DNA from: Streptomyces sp. R28
Lineage (GTDB): Bacteria > Actinomycetota > Actinomycetes > Streptomycetales > Streptomycetaceae
Direction of reading: 5' to 3'
Assembly: GCF_041052385.1 (NCBI RefSeq)
Contig: NZ_CP163439.1
Location: 3,647,001-3,711,000 of the forward strand
Length of the DNA stretch: 64,000 nucleotides
Each line of letters starts with the position of its first letter. The stretch's first letter is position 1. Under the pieces are notes generated by a model, which did not search any database, was not told the origin of the DNA, and saw nothing but the letters and a program-made list of their open reading frames with translations. A program made the translations under genes and the position numbers. Shown piece after piece: positions 56,227 through 64,000 of this stretch.

Positions 56227-57621
56227 TCAGCCCTCGGTCTTCTCCTCGGCGGCCTCGTCGGCGGTGCCCTCGGCGGCCTCGACCGCCTCCGTGGCCTGCT
56301 CGACCTCGTCCTCGTCGTCCAGGTCGATGACCTCGCCGTTGGTGTCCTTGACCGTGGCCTTCTCGACCACGACGGCCAGGGCCTTGCCGCGGGCGACCTC
56401 GCCGACCAGGAGCGGAACCTGGCCGCCCTCGACGACCGCCTGGGCGAACTGGTCGGGGGACATGCCGGAGGAAGCGGCGCGGCGCATGAGGTGCTCGGTG
56501 AGCTCCTCCTGGTTGACGTTCAGCTTCTCCTGCTTGACGAGCTCGTCGAGGACGAACTGCGTCTTGATGCCCTTGACCGCGGCTTCCTTGGTCTCGGCGT
56601 CGAACTCCTCGACCGTCTTGCCCTGGATCTCGAGGTACTTCTCGAGGTCGAGACCCATCTGGCCGAGCTGGTGGTGCTCGAGGTTGTGCTTACGGGTGTT
56701 GATCTCGTCCTCGAGCAGCTTCTCGGGGACGGGCACCTCGACCAGCTCCAGCAGCTTCTCCAGGACACGCTCCTGGGCCTGCGTGGCCTGGTCGTACTGC
56801 TTCATGTTCTCGAGGCGCTTGCGGCTGTCGGCCTTGAGCTCGTCCAGGGTGTCGAACTCGGAGGCGAGCTGCGCGAACTCGTCGTCCAGCTCGGGCAGTT
56901 CGCGCGCGGCGACCTGGGTGACCTTGACGGTGACCTCGGCCTCCTTGCCCGCCGCCGAGCCGCCCTTGAGCTCGGACGTGAAGGTGGCCTCAGTGCCGGC
57001 CTCCAGGCCCTTCACGGCGTCGTCGATGCCGTCCAGCAGCTCGCCGGAGCCGATGGTGTAGGAGACGCCCTCGGCGACTCCGTCCTCCAGGACCTCGCCC
57101 TCGACCTTGGCCTGCAGGTCGAGGGTGACGACGTCGCCGTCCTCGGCGGCACGCTCGACCGGGGAGGTCGAGGCGAAGCGCTCGCGGAGCTGCTCGACCG
57201 ACTTCTCGACGTCCTCGTCGCTGACCTCGACGGCGTCGACCTCGACCTCGATGCCGGAGTAGTCCGGGATCTCGATGGTCGGGCGGATGTCGACCTCGGC
57301 GGTGAAGTTCAGCGTCTCGCCGTCCTTCAGCTCGGTGATGTCGACCTCGGGCTGGCCCAGGACGTTGAGCTCGGCCTCGTTGACCGCCTCGGTGTAGAAC
57401 TTCGGAAGCGCGTCGTTGACCGCCTCCTCCAGGACCGCACCGCGGCCGAACCGCTGGTCGATGACGCGGGCCGGGATCTTGCCCTTACGGAAGCCCTTCA
57501 CCGTGACCTGCTGGTTGATCTTCTTGTACGCCGCGTCGAGGCTGTCCTTGAGCTCCTCGAAGGGCACCTCGACAGTGAGCCGAACCCGGGTCGGGTTCAG
57601 GGTCTCCACGGCGCTCTTCAC
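56227..57621 (-). CDS. tig: Trigger factor chaperone
   Basis: 464 residues from the GTG at 57621 ([20 protein letters not shown]) with AAGGAG 8 bases upstream. The frame continues to 57771, but that part is not conserved. The ribosome-binding signature is [18 protein letters not shown] (family GFRxGxxP). The FKBP-type prolyl isomerase domain follows (about 150-240, [15 protein letters not shown]). The helical C-terminal arms hold nascent chains ([21 protein letters not shown]). An acidic Glu/Ala tail of about 35 residues ends it, typical of actinobacteria. The next upstream genes are the tRNAs. Confidence 0.96.
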   Translation of the reverse strand: MKSAVETLNPTRVRLTVEVPFEELKDSLDAAYKKINQQVTVKGFRKGKIPARVIDQRFGRGAVLEEAVNDALPKFYTEAVNEAELNVLGQPEVDITELKDGETLNFTAEVDIRPTIEIPDYSGIEVEVDAVEVSDEDVEKSVEQLRERFASTSPVERAAEDGDVVTLDLQAKVEGEVLEDGVAEGVSYTIGSGELLDGIDDAVKGLEAGTEATFTSELKGGSAAGKEAEVTVKVTQVAARELPELDDEFAQLASEFDTLDELKADSRKRLENMKQYDQATQAQERVLEKLLELVEVPVPEKLLEDEINTRKHNLEHHQLGQMGLDLEKYLEIQGKTVEEFDAETKEAAVKGIKTQFVLDELVKQEKLNVNQEELTEHLMRRAASSGMSPDQFAQAVVEGGQVPLLVGEVARGKALAVVVEKATVKDTNGEVIDLDDEDEVEQATEAVEAAEGTADEAAEEKTEG

Positions 57622-57832
57622 GGTTCGGTCTCCTTGTGGCTGACTTCTTGGGTTCTGCCGGAGCCAGACTGGTTCCGGCGGATTCGCCGCCCGGAGGACC
57701 TCGTGACTTCTGTACGGAGAGACACACGGGCGTGCAGCTTGCATAGTAACGGCAGCGGCGACACGTCCCAAAGGCGATCAAGGGACGCGATCACCCGAGG
57801 TCGTCGCGCGTGTGGCCGGTGTGGACCGGTCG

Positions 57833-57909
57833 TGGTCGGGGTGGCGGGATTTGAACCCACGGCCTTCCGCTCCCAAAGCGGACGCGCTACCAAGCTGCGC
57901 CACACCCCG
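57833..57909 (-). tRNA. tRNA-Pro (UGG anticodon)
   Basis: The cloverleaf folds on the minus strand: acceptor CGGGGTG/CACCCCG, anticodon loop CTTTGGGAG giving TGG, and T-loop GGTTCAAATCC. The CCA end is encoded after discriminator A. 77 bases including CCA. Confidence 0.95.
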
Positions 57910-58073
57910 TGTTGGTGCGACACGTAGGGTACATGCCCGCAGGCAGTGGGGCCGCCGCATTTCGCCGACGCCGGTCGCGGTCCCGGGCGTGTGGCAACGG
58001 GTGTGCGTCGAGGGGGCGTGACCCGCTACGATGCCTGCAGTGCCGCGGTCACCTGACCTGCGGCGCGTCCTGT

Positions 58074-58144
58074 GCGGGCGTAGCTCAATGGTAGAGCCCT
58101 AGTCTTCCAAACTAGCTACGCGGGTTCGATTCCCGTCGCCCGCT
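58074..58144 (+). tRNA. tRNA-Gly (UCC anticodon), integration target
   Basis: Acceptor GCGGGCG/CGCCCGC, anticodon loop CTTCCAA giving TCC, and T-loop GGTTCGATTCC; 71 bases, no encoded CCA. Its 3' half from 58103 is part of a 43-bp repeat that recurs at 61298, so the functional gene now ends in sequence supplied by an integrated element. Confidence 0.96.
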
Positions 58145-58145
58145 C
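58103..58145. repeat. attL: 43-bp direct repeat in the tRNA-Gly 3' half
   Basis: Identical to 61298-61340, beginning in the anticodon stem and ending one base after the gene (TCTTCCAAACTAG at the start). This is the usual core site of tyrosine-recombinase elements that use tRNA genes. Confidence 0.93.
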
Positions 58146-58153
58146 TGTACGTC

Positions 58154-58194
58154 GAAGGCCCAGGCGAGAGGTCGTTTCCTCTCCCTGGGCCTTC
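58154..58194. terminator. Terminator after tRNA-Gly and the integrase remnant
   Basis: GAAGGCCCAGG pairs with CCTGGGCCTTC and, after one bulge, GAGAGG with CCTCTC. It begins 10 bases after the tRNA, and the integrase remnant converges on it from the other side. Confidence 0.85.
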
Positions 58195-58212
58195 CGCATT
58201 CCTCGGGCCGAA

Positions 58213-58521
58213 TCAGCCCTCCGTGCCCCCTGCGTGCCCCTTCGAGCGAGGCCGGCGCTTCAGAGCGTCCACGATCATCACGTCAACGCCGCTCGCAATC
58301 TCGCGCTCTCGCTTGCGCGAACCGTGCTGATAGATCAGCGCCGCACGGGTCGAACTCTGGCCGAGCCGGGTCATCAGCTCGCGCGTGCTGGCGTCCGTCT
58401 GAGACGCCAGGGTGTTGCCCATATGCCGAAGATCATGGAAGCGCAGTCCCTTGATCCCAACCTCGGCACAAACCTTGTGCCATAGCCCGTTGAAGTGGTT
58501 ACGACGAGGAGTGGCACCCTT
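58213..58521 (-). pseudogene. Tyrosine recombinase (integrase), C-terminal fragment
   Basis: About 103 residues of a phage/AICE-type integrase end: KGATPRRNHFNGLWHKVCAE, then HDLRHMGNTLASQTDAS with the conserved HxxR, and the nucleophile Tyr context AALIYQHGS. The conserved His/Trp that normally follows (LGHSS) is Gln here (LGQSS). Upstream of about 58521 the frame stays open but turns into extremely GC-rich, non-integrase sequence, so the N-terminal two thirds are lost. Elements of this kind place int next to the tRNA, as here. It is almost certainly inactive. Confidence 0.85.
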
Positions 58522-59255
58522 ACACACCACCGGCCCGCACTGCGGCCCCCCGCGCGGCTCGAGGGCTCGGGGCTTCGCTCCTGCCTTCGGCCCGCGCCGC
58601 CCCGGCCCCCGGCCCCGCGGCACCAAGTTGCCCCGGGGTGATCACGCTTTTCACTCTGGCCCGCCAAGGGCCGACGCACCGGACCGAGCCTGAACCCCAA
58701 CCATGATCCACACCACCAGGTCCGACCTGGGGACAACGGCACTGCCCCACAGGCCCGATCGCACGGTCCGCCACGGACCAACAGACGCTTTGATCCAAAA
58801 GACAGGTGCGCGACGGCTCGGTGCTGTCGAACCCTCCGGGCCGTGGCGGGAGAAGATCAGGGAGGGGCGAGTCGCCTAGCGGATTTCCGCAGGTCAGAGC
58901 AAGCCTCCGGCGGGGGATCGGCCGACACCGGGATGGAGGGGGCGCCGTTCCCGGCTGCGGGCCCGTAGTGGTGTGCGCGGGGAGCTCCCATCCCGTCCAC
59001 CATCGTCCCAGGCAGAGCCGAGCAGACGCGGCCCATGGCGTCCAGGTCGTTCGTACAGTGGCGCGCTCCACCTGGACGCCATGAACCACGCCCGCTCCAC
59101 GGTGTGTGGGTCGACGGCGGACGGGATGGGAGCTGGGGTGGACGGTGGGTCGAGGAGGGAAGCGGGTGCGGCTTGGCACGCCCTGTACCGGTGCTTTGCC
59201 GCACCGCAAGGCTGCAGGCCCTGCCCGTGCAATAGCCTTCCCGCGGAGGGGTGCC
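58522..59255. other. 734-bp gap in the element, no convincing gene
   Basis: It begins with a very GC-rich block (about 58530-58640) where the integrase frame breaks off. Open frames on both strands lack ribosome sites and known motifs. It contains the large inverted repeat at 58983-59134. Confidence 0.6.
58983..59134. repeat. 152-bp nested inverted repeat
   Basis: The outer 16-base arms (58983-58998 and 59119-59134) and the inner 14-base arms (59034-59047 and 59070-59083) are each perfectly complementary and share the same centre at 59058.5. The sequence between them still matches at about 60 percent, so this is one degenerate long palindrome. Confidence 0.9.
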
Positions 59256-59549
59256 ATGTCTGCGTGGATCATGTTGGGTTCCGGCTGCTTTGTCGTAGTC
59301 CTGGGCGTGTTGACCTTGACCGGCAGCCGGGGAATCGCAGAGTACGCGCGGTCGCCTAGGGCTGGTTGGGGTCGGATAGCGATGGGGGGCGGCTTCGTCC
59401 TGGACGGCGGAGCTAGACTTCTCGACTTCTCTTTCGGAGCGGGGATGGTTGTTTCCACCATTGCCCTGGGGATCATCGTGCTCGGTGCGGTGCTTCAACT
59501 CCAGGCTGGAGTGTTCGCCAAGGCTCGTCATGCTGGCGACGCAAATTGA
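59256..59549 (+). CDS. Small membrane protein, element cargo
   Basis: 97 residues from an ATG with GGAGGGG 5 bases upstream; the frame extends further upstream without support. Three hydrophobic segments are visible: WIMLGSGCFVVVLGVLTLTG (4-23), RIAMGGGFVLDGGARLLDFS (about 41-60) and VVSTIALGIIVLGAVLQLQA (about 66-85). There is no catalytic motif, and I do not recognise the family. A terminator hairpin lies 210 bases downstream. Confidence 0.65.
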   Translation: MSAWIMLGSGCFVVVLGVLTLTGSRGIAEYARSPRAGWGRIAMGGGFVLDGGARLLDFSFGAGMVVSTIALGIIVLGAVLQLQAGVFAKARHAGDAN

Positions 59550-59862
59550 GCGGCGCCAGTACTCCCCGGCCAGGACAACCGTCAAGTGGGCCACCGATGT
59601 CTGACACCAGCGGCTGACACCAACAGCCGCGAACACGGCCGGATTCCGACGCACTTCAGCGGCTGGCGTCGAGTCGCTCTATCGGCGAAACGCAGGCTTC
59701 GGTAGGCGCCGTGATCGACCTGATAAGGATGAGGCCGCACCGCAAAGCCTCTGCACGACAGGGCGCCGTCCTCAATTCATGGACGGCGCCCTGCTGGATT
59801 GATTGAGACTTCGCCGACCTCGCGTGATCGCTATGGTGCGTACCACAGACAAGGGAGGTCTG
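59550..59862. other. 313-bp gap in the element
   Basis: No gene is seen. It holds a near-duplicate of CTGACACCA within 20 bases around 59600, a terminator hairpin at 59759-59793, and the ribosome site of the next small gene. Confidence 0.55.
59759..59793 (+). terminator. 13-bp terminator hairpin in the element
   Basis: CAGGGCGCCGTCC pairs perfectly with GGACGGCGCCCTG around a 9-base loop, downstream of the small membrane-protein gene. Confidence 0.8.
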
Positions 59863-60033
59863 ATGGCTGACTACGCCACCCACGCTCAAAACGCCCGCGA
59901 ACTGCTCGAAGCGGTTGATGCGAAGTCCGCGGCCAAGAAGCGTCAGTACGACACAGCCATCGCGGCGGCTCAGGTTGAGGCGATCTTGGCCCTGGCCGCA
60001 GCCGAGCAGGGAATAGGCGCAGACACACGCTGA
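59863..60033 (+). CDS. 56-residue helical protein, element cargo
   Basis: The ATG has a near-ideal ribosome site (GGGAGG, 5 bases away), which is the main evidence that it is real. The sequence (MADYATHAQNARELLEAVDA, then KSAAKKRQYDTAIAAAQVEA) is Ala-rich and predicts two amphipathic helices, like small phage or plasmid-encoded helical proteins. There are no cysteines and no known motif. A strong hairpin follows at 60170. Confidence 0.65.
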   Translation: MADYATHAQNARELLEAVDAKSAAKKRQYDTAIAAAQVEAILALAAAEQGIGADTR

Positions 60034-60169
60034 CCCCTCCGTATCGGCCTGTCGTACAGCAGCGGAGTACAGCAACCACGCCGGCCGCGCTGTCGCCATG
60101 GCCGTCCGCCCAGCCGACCAGGACGAGGAACTCCCACCACGCTTGTAGGCAATCGGACCGGACACACGC

Positions 60170-60202
60170 CGAGGGCCTGACCACCGTGGTCAGGCCCTCG
60201 GT
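60170..60202. terminator. Perfect 15-bp bidirectional terminator
   Basis: CCGAGGGCCTGACCA pairs fully with TGGTCAGGCCCTCGG around CCG, between the 56-residue protein gene and the convergent CsbD-like gene. Confidence 0.88.
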
Positions 60203-60221
60203 GCGGTACAGCAGCGACCTG

Positions 60222-60395
60222 TCAGTGCTTGAGGGAGCCTTTGGACCGTTCTTTCGCGCCGCGCATCATGCCCCGTGCTTCGAGAGCGGCGCCTTTTGCT
60301 TCGAGGGTTCCTTTGTGCACAGCGTGGGCCGCCTTCCGCACAGTCTTTCCGACCACCTGTTCGGCCTTCGCCTTGGCCCGTTCTCCGGCACTCAT
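60222..60395 (-). CDS. CsbD-like small stress protein
   Basis: 57 residues from the ATG at 60395 with GGAGGT 7 bases upstream. The sequence begins MSAGERAKAKAEQVVGKTVRK and continues with KGTLEAKGAALEARGMMRG, the Lys/Gly/Ala-rich helical repeat pattern of CsbD-like stress proteins, though the match is loose. The protein is strongly basic. Function within the family is unknown; members are often induced by general stress. It points towards a perfect hairpin shared with the gene on the other strand. Confidence 0.65.
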   Translation of the reverse strand: MSAGERAKAKAEQVVGKTVRKAAHAVHKGTLEAKGAALEARGMMRGAKERSKGSLKH

Positions 60396-60753
60396 CTCAG
60401 TACCTCCGCGGAGTGTCGCTGGCCGTGTGCCCATGAAGCAGGCGGCAAAACTAGTCCGGGGGATGTGCCGATCGTGGACGGCCGAGTGCACCCCCGCTCG
60501 GGCCGTCTCTGGGCCGTGCGGGGGTGCTCAATGACGACCAACGCTGACAACCACCGACGGCTAAGTCGCAGGTCGCAGCGTTGACCGAATGCACGGCCGC
60601 AGGTCAGAGACCCGGCCCGTCACTTCTTCGGCTACTGACCGCAGCCGACGTTGCTTGAGCCGCTCATCCGCCGGCCCAGGTGAGGCACGATCACCGAACG
60701 AGGCTGAATCGCTACCTACTGCGATCCGGTCAGATTCACGCACACTCGAACAC
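60396..60753. other. 358-bp gap in the element
   Basis: No supported gene. It contains the ribosome site of the CsbD-like gene, a hairpin at 60488-60527, and possible upstream sequence of the zinc-ribbon gene. The open frame from 60589 is in phase with that gene, but I see no better start. Confidence 0.5.
60488..60527. terminator. Hairpin with 10-bp GC stem
   Basis: GCACCCCCGC pairs with GCGGGGGTGC around 20 bases, upstream of both flanking genes. It could be a terminator from a lost gene. Confidence 0.5.
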
Positions 60754-61125
60754 ATGGGGGCATTGAGGGATCAAGAGCGGTTATGCCATCACTGCGGTGA
60801 GGCGCGCCCAACCGTGTGCGATCGAGGCCGAATCGACCTCATGGCGAGGCTCTGCGAGTCGTGCTGGAACATCCTCGCGAACGAGATGGCCGAACTCGAT
60901 GGGGCCGCAGCCGCACCAAGGTCCGACCCTGACCCCGACGACGTGTCATGGATCGAGCCGCCAACTTGTCCCAAGTGCGGCGCCCCGGTTCGTGTCTACC
61001 CAACCAACTACGACCGGTGGGTGAGCCTGGCCATGGTGGAGTTGCCCGCCAAAGACGTCCCAGAGCCCTTCCGCTGGCGTTTGACGAAGCTCCCGGGCCG
61101 ATCCTCCATCACCGCCACAGCATGA
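60754..61125 (+). CDS. Double zinc-ribbon-type protein, element cargo
   Basis: 123 residues from the ATG at 60754 (MGALRDQERLCHHCGEARPTV). Cysteine pairs CHHC, CESC and CPKC, plus a single Cys in TVCDRG, suggest one treble-clef-like and one half zinc-ribbon site. An acidic linker (DPDPDDVSWIEPP) joins them. The C-terminal part (YDRWVSLAMVELPAKDVPEPFRWRL) resembles small Streptomyces proteins found near integrative elements. No enzymatic residues are seen; nucleic-acid or protein binding is the usual role of such folds. The ribosome site is weak, so the start is uncertain. Confidence 0.65.
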   Translation: MGALRDQERLCHHCGEARPTVCDRGRIDLMARLCESCWNILANEMAELDGAAAAPRSDPDPDDVSWIEPPTCPKCGAPVRVYPTNYDRWVSLAMVELPAKDVPEPFRWRLTKLPGRSSITATA

Positions 61126-61297
61126 TGTGCGTACCCGACTGAAGAGGGCCCAAGCGGCCCGGGAGAGCCTCAGAGCCCGTGTCCTTCTCGTGCCCGATCG
61201 GACGGCATCCAGCGGGGAGCACAAAGGAACGACGGCGAGCGCACCAGGAACGCGCAGGTCGACGTTCTCCCAGATGAGCCGACATCCTCATACGCGA

Positions 61298-61340
61298 TCT
61301 TCCAAACTAGCTACGCGGGTTCGATTCCCGTCGCCCGCTC
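61298..61340. repeat. attR: partial tRNA-Gly copy
   Basis: 43 bases identical to 58103-58145, covering the anticodon loop to just past the 3' end. The tRNA 5' half is absent, so no tRNA is made from it. Confidence 0.93.
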
Positions 61341-61348
61341 CATACGGC

Positions 61349-61389
61349 TCAGGGCCAGGTCAGAGGATGATTCCTCGACCTGGCCCTGA
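61349..61389. terminator. Terminator beyond attR, probably the original tRNA-Gly terminator
   Basis: TCAGGGCCAGGTC pairs with GACCTGGCCCTGA, with GAGG/CCTC inside, and GTTTT follows shortly after. It also lies downstream of the minus-strand kinase gene. Confidence 0.8.
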
Positions 61390-61507
61390 TCGTTTTCGGG
61401 GGCTGGACGTCCGCCGCGACATCGATGCCGACCAGCAGACTCGCTGTGCCGACCGTGCGACGTAATCCAGGACTCATGCGCTCATGATCTCCTTTGGCCT
61501 CCGGGTT

Positions 61508-63661
61508 TCACAGGGTGCGTGCGTCCACGGTGTAGACGGAGCGGATGCCGTACGGGATGTAGAGGGCGTCGCCGACGAGGACGACGGGGGCGCCGGTGGA
61601 GCCCATGAAGTCGAGGAGGCCGCTGTCGTCGCGGCCCGGGCTGGTCGCGACGACTCTGCCGGTGCGACGGTCGATGGCGGCGAGGCGGCCGCTGGGGGAC
61701 GCCAGGTACAGGCGGGTGGCGGACGCGGCCGGGGCGCCCGACTTCTCCACCGTGGAGTCGGTCTTCCAGAGCTGGCGCCCCGTGCCCGGGTCGACCGCGC
61801 GGACGCTGCCGCCGGGGAGGGTGAAGTACAGGGTCCCGCCCACGAGGTGGACGGCCGACTGCTCGGGCTGGGCCGGAGAGAGCCGTACGGTCGTCAGGAC
61901 GTGCGACGTGGCGTTGATCAGGGTCACGGTGCGGTGGGTGCCGAGCGAGCTCACCAGCACGAGGCGTCCGTCCGCCTGTCCGGCGAGGTCCTGGTCGGCC
62001 TTTGCCTTCACGGTCCAGTTGGGCCGTCCGGTGGTCGGGTCGAGTTGCGCGATGCTCGTGGCGGTGATTTCGGTGCCGGTGAAGTGCGCGCAGACCAGGT
62101 ACGCGTGCCGGGCCACGCTGCGCAGCAGGCAGGGCTGCTCCTGAGGGTTGGGCAGCGGGCGCTTCCAGCGGACCTTGCCGTCCTCGGCGTCGAGCAGGGC
62201 GTAGTACTTCGACTCGTTGCCGTAGGTGGTGATGATGCCGGCGGGTACGGCGGTGGAGGCGCCCTGTTCGCTGTTCGGCTCCGTGGCCGCGTCGCCGTCG
62301 CCGGTGACGGTCTTCCAGATCACCTTGCCGGTCTCGGCGTCGAGGGCCTGGACCGTGTAGCGGGTCCGGGACAGCCCTTCGCCGCCGATGGGCCGGTCGT
62401 CGGCGCCGTAGACGTACGCCCGGCCGCTGCGTGCGGTGATGATCGTGCCCCCGGAGCTGCTGCCGAGGTCGTCCGCCGTCTCGTCGATGGGCCGGGCCCA
62501 GGTGTTGCGGCCGTCGGCGAGGGCGAAGCGGGTCGCCATGACGTCGTCGCCGGCACACACCAGGGACCTGCCGGTGGCAGCGCAGCGGTTGAACGGGTTG
62601 CTGGCGCCCACCGGCTCCTTGTCGACGCTCGGGTCCTTCGACTTCTTTCGCCAGTTCTGCCACCCGGTCGGCAGGTCACCCGGGGCTGCGTCGTCACCAC
62701 CTGTGACGGCGACCGTGGTCGCGGTCACGGCGGCGAGGAAGGCGGCACCCAGTGCGGTGGCCAGCCACAGGCGCCTGCGGCGCTTCGGACGTCGTACGGG
62801 AGGGGTCTCCTCGGCCGCGGCAGGCGTGGGATCCGGCCTCGGCTCGGGGGCGTGGCCGTCGCGCAGCAGTCCCAGCAATTCGTCCGGCGTCGGCCGGGAC
62901 TTGGGGTGCTTTTCCAGGCAGAGGTGGACGAAGGGGAGCAACTCGGGCGGGACGTCGTCAAGTTCCGGGGTGCCGTCCACGACGCGTACGGCCGTCTCGT
63001 AGGGGCTCGGGCTGTCGAACGGGCCGTGGCCGGTGGCGGCGTACGCGACGACCGAGCCGAGGGAGAAGACGTCGGCGGCCGGGCCCACGTCCTGGGGAGA
63101 GAAGAACTGTTCCGGGGACATATAGGGCGGGGTGCCCATCACGCGCCCGGTCTGGGTGAGAACGTCCTGTGCCGCGAACTCGGTGGCGCGGGAGATACCG
63201 AAGTCGATGACGCGGGGGCCGTCGTCGGCGAGCATCACATTGGCCGGTTTCAGGTCACGGTGGACCATGCCGGCGCGGTGGATGTCCCGCAGGGCCTCGG
63301 CGAGGCCGGCGGCGAGTTCACGCAACTTCGGCAGCGGCAGGGGGCCGTGGCGGCGGACGTGGCTGCCGAGGTCCTCGCCCGGGATGTAGAGCGTGGCCAT
63401 CCAGGGGCGCGGCGCGTCGGCGTCCGCGTCCACGACGGGAGCCGTGAAGGCGCCGCTAACCTGGCGGGCGGCGGCCACCTCGCGACGGAAACGGGTGCGG
63501 AACTCGTCGTCGTCGGCGTACTGCGCGTGCACGACCTTGAGGGCGAGGCGACGACCGGAGTCGGAGCGCGCCAGGTAGACCACGCCCATGCCACCGGAGC
63601 CGAGGCGGTCCTCGATCCGGTAGCCGCCCACCTCCGACGGGTCGGTCTCGCGCAGCGCCAT
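61508..63661 (-). CDS. Membrane Ser/Thr protein kinase with extracellular PQQ-like propeller
   Basis: 717 residues from an ATG. The Hanks-type kinase domain covers about 13-270: LGSGGMGVVYLA loop, Lys42, catalytic MVHRDLKPANVML (D136), DFGIS (153-155) and GTPPYMSPEQF activation segment. A Pro-rich basic linker leads to one membrane helix (about 298-320, WLATALGAAFLAAVTATTVA). The external part of about 395 residues has repeated strand pattern ALDAETGKVIWK, DAEDGKVRWKRPL, LDPTTGRPNW, VDPGTGRQLWK and IDRRTGRVVA, a PQQ/WD40-like propeller that probably senses a ligand. There are two or more cysteines in the external part. No PASTA repeats, so it is not PknB. Confidence 0.95.
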   Translation of the reverse strand: MALRETDPSEVGGYRIEDRLGSGGMGVVYLARSDSGRRLALKVVHAQYADDDEFRTRFRREVAAARQVSGAFTAPVVDADADAPRPWMATLYIPGEDLGSHVRRHGPLPLPKLRELAAGLAEALRDIHRAGMVHRDLKPANVMLADDGPRVIDFGISRATEFAAQDVLTQTGRVMGTPPYMSPEQFFSPQDVGPAADVFSLGSVVAYAATGHGPFDSPSPYETAVRVVDGTPELDDVPPELLPFVHLCLEKHPKSRPTPDELLGLLRDGHAPEPRPDPTPAAAEETPPVRRPKRRRRLWLATALGAAFLAAVTATTVAVTGGDDAAPGDLPTGWQNWRKKSKDPSVDKEPVGASNPFNRCAATGRSLVCAGDDVMATRFALADGRNTWARPIDETADDLGSSSGGTIITARSGRAYVYGADDRPIGGEGLSRTRYTVQALDAETGKVIWKTVTGDGDAATEPNSEQGASTAVPAGIITTYGNESKYYALLDAEDGKVRWKRPLPNPQEQPCLLRSVARHAYLVCAHFTGTEITATSIAQLDPTTGRPNWTVKAKADQDLAGQADGRLVLVSSLGTHRTVTLINATSHVLTTVRLSPAQPEQSAVHLVGGTLYFTLPGGSVRAVDPGTGRQLWKTDSTVEKSGAPAASATRLYLASPSGRLAAIDRRTGRVVATSPGRDDSGLLDFMGSTGAPVVLVGDALYIPYGIRSVYTVDARTL

Positions 63662-63740
63662 TCCGTACGTTCCCCCGTTCCGTACCGTTCGACGATCACG
63701 AACGAGGGTATCCGTACCCTTCCAGGCCGCCCGGCGGACC

Positions 63741-63935
63741 CTAGAACTGGATGGAGTTGATCGTCTCGGCTATCGAGTTGAGGAACCGCTGGATGTCGTC
63801 GGCCATGCCCGTCGAGGCAAGGAAGAAGCCGAACAGCACGGCGACGACGGCGGGGCCGGCCTTCAGGGATCCGCCACGGATCAACACCACCAAAATGATC
63901 GCCAACAGCAACACCACTGACAGCGAAATGGCCAC
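63741..63935 (-). CDS. Tiny conserved membrane protein
   Basis: 64 residues from a GTG. The N-terminal half is one hydrophobic helix (SLSVVLLLAIILVVLIRGG, 4-22), a second follows (PAVVAVLFGFFLASTGMA, 28-45), and the tail DDIQRFLNSIAETINSIQF is amphipathic. Such short proteins are common beside Streptomyces kinases and conjugation genes, but I do not recognise the function. It precedes the kinase on the same strand with 79 bases between, so it may be co-transcribed. Confidence 0.7.
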   Translation of the reverse strand: MAISLSVVLLLAIILVVLIRGGSLKAGPAVVAVLFGFFLASTGMADDIQRFLNSIAETINSIQF

Positions 63936-64000
63936 AACAGATCACACCCTCGGTCGGTCCGCTCTCCCGGCCCGGGGATGCACCCCTCGCACCCCCGCCA

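Larger units (their letters stand above)
58103..61340. mobile_element. Decayed integrative element in tRNA-Gly (about 3.2 kb)
   Basis: It is bounded by 43-bp direct repeats, with an integrase remnant next to the tRNA, as in actinomycete integrative elements and prophages. No replication, excision or transfer genes remain. Cargo: a small membrane protein (59256), a 56-residue helical protein (59863), a CsbD-like protein (60222, minus strand) and a double zinc-ribbon-type protein (60754). A 152-base palindromic region sits at 58983-59134. The displaced native tRNA terminator lies beyond attR at 61349. Gene density is low, which fits decay. Confidence 0.85.
61126..61507. other. 382-bp gap with attR and the old tRNA terminator
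   Basis: No gene is seen. It contains attR (61298-61340), the hairpin at 61349-61389 and the element-chromosome junction. Confidence 0.7.

Noticed and set aside
58520..58781. Continuation of the integrase frame upstream
   Set aside because: The frame is open, but its translation is Gly/Pro/Arg-rich with no recombinase features.
61298..61340. Second tRNA-Gly gene
   Set aside because: Only the 3' part is present; the acceptor 5' strand and D-arm are missing, so it is an attachment-site copy.

Overview
This window looks like Streptomyces chromosome, or a very close relative. GC content is very high, GTG and TTG starts are common, and the gene order matches what I recall of the Streptomyces coelicolor neighbourhood running proA/proB - obg - rpmA/rplU - rne - rodA/pbp2/mreDCB - ndk - folC - valS - clpX/clpP2/clpP1 - tig. 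I made the species link by recognising gene order, not by database search. Most genes lie on the minus strand.

Layout. 1-6010: the end of an M48-type membrane protease, two related single-span proteins sharing an SVVFDExFVRAA motif, proA, a small conserved protein, and proB. 6202-18010: a cell-surface glycopolymer locus with a pyruvyl transferase, two TagF-like polymerases, a family 2 glycosyltransferase, a fused CDP-ribitol synthase (cytidylyltransferase plus short-chain reductase), a sulfotransferase-like protein and a Tat-exported PhoD phosphodiesterase. 18178-22761: three tandem secreted FG-GAP (integrin-like, calcium-loop) proteins. 23012-29535: obg, rpmA, rplU and a very large RNase E/G. 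29798-39675: a two-gene radical SAM system (TIGR03936/TIGR03960 type) with a PVG-repeat membrane protein, interrupted by a NACHT ATPase and an Mrr nuclease-TerD fusion, followed by a CYTH-CHAD protein. 39888-46380: the rod/spore-wall cluster rodA, pbp2, mreD, mreC, mreB. 46637-57621: ndk, a DUF4233 protein, folC, valS, a PGQY-rich membrane protein, clpX, clpP2, clpP1 and tig. 57833-61340: tRNA-Pro and tRNA-Gly, the latter carrying a 3.2 kb integrated remnant bounded by 43-bp direct repeats. 61508-63935: a Ser/Thr kinase with a PQQ-type propeller and a tiny membrane protein.

How it works together. The left half couples proline synthesis and the Obg GTPase with surface-polymer assembly. The centre is ribosome and RNA processing. 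The mre cluster builds the lateral and spore wall and probably cooperates with the surface polymer. The right half is protein quality control (trigger factor, ClpXP), with a ClgR-like operator ahead of clpP1. Two places look accessory: the NACHT/Mrr-TerD insertion inside the conserved rne-radical SAM neighbourhood, which is the best candidate for a conflict or defence system, and the decayed tRNA-Gly element with orphan cargo and a large palindrome.
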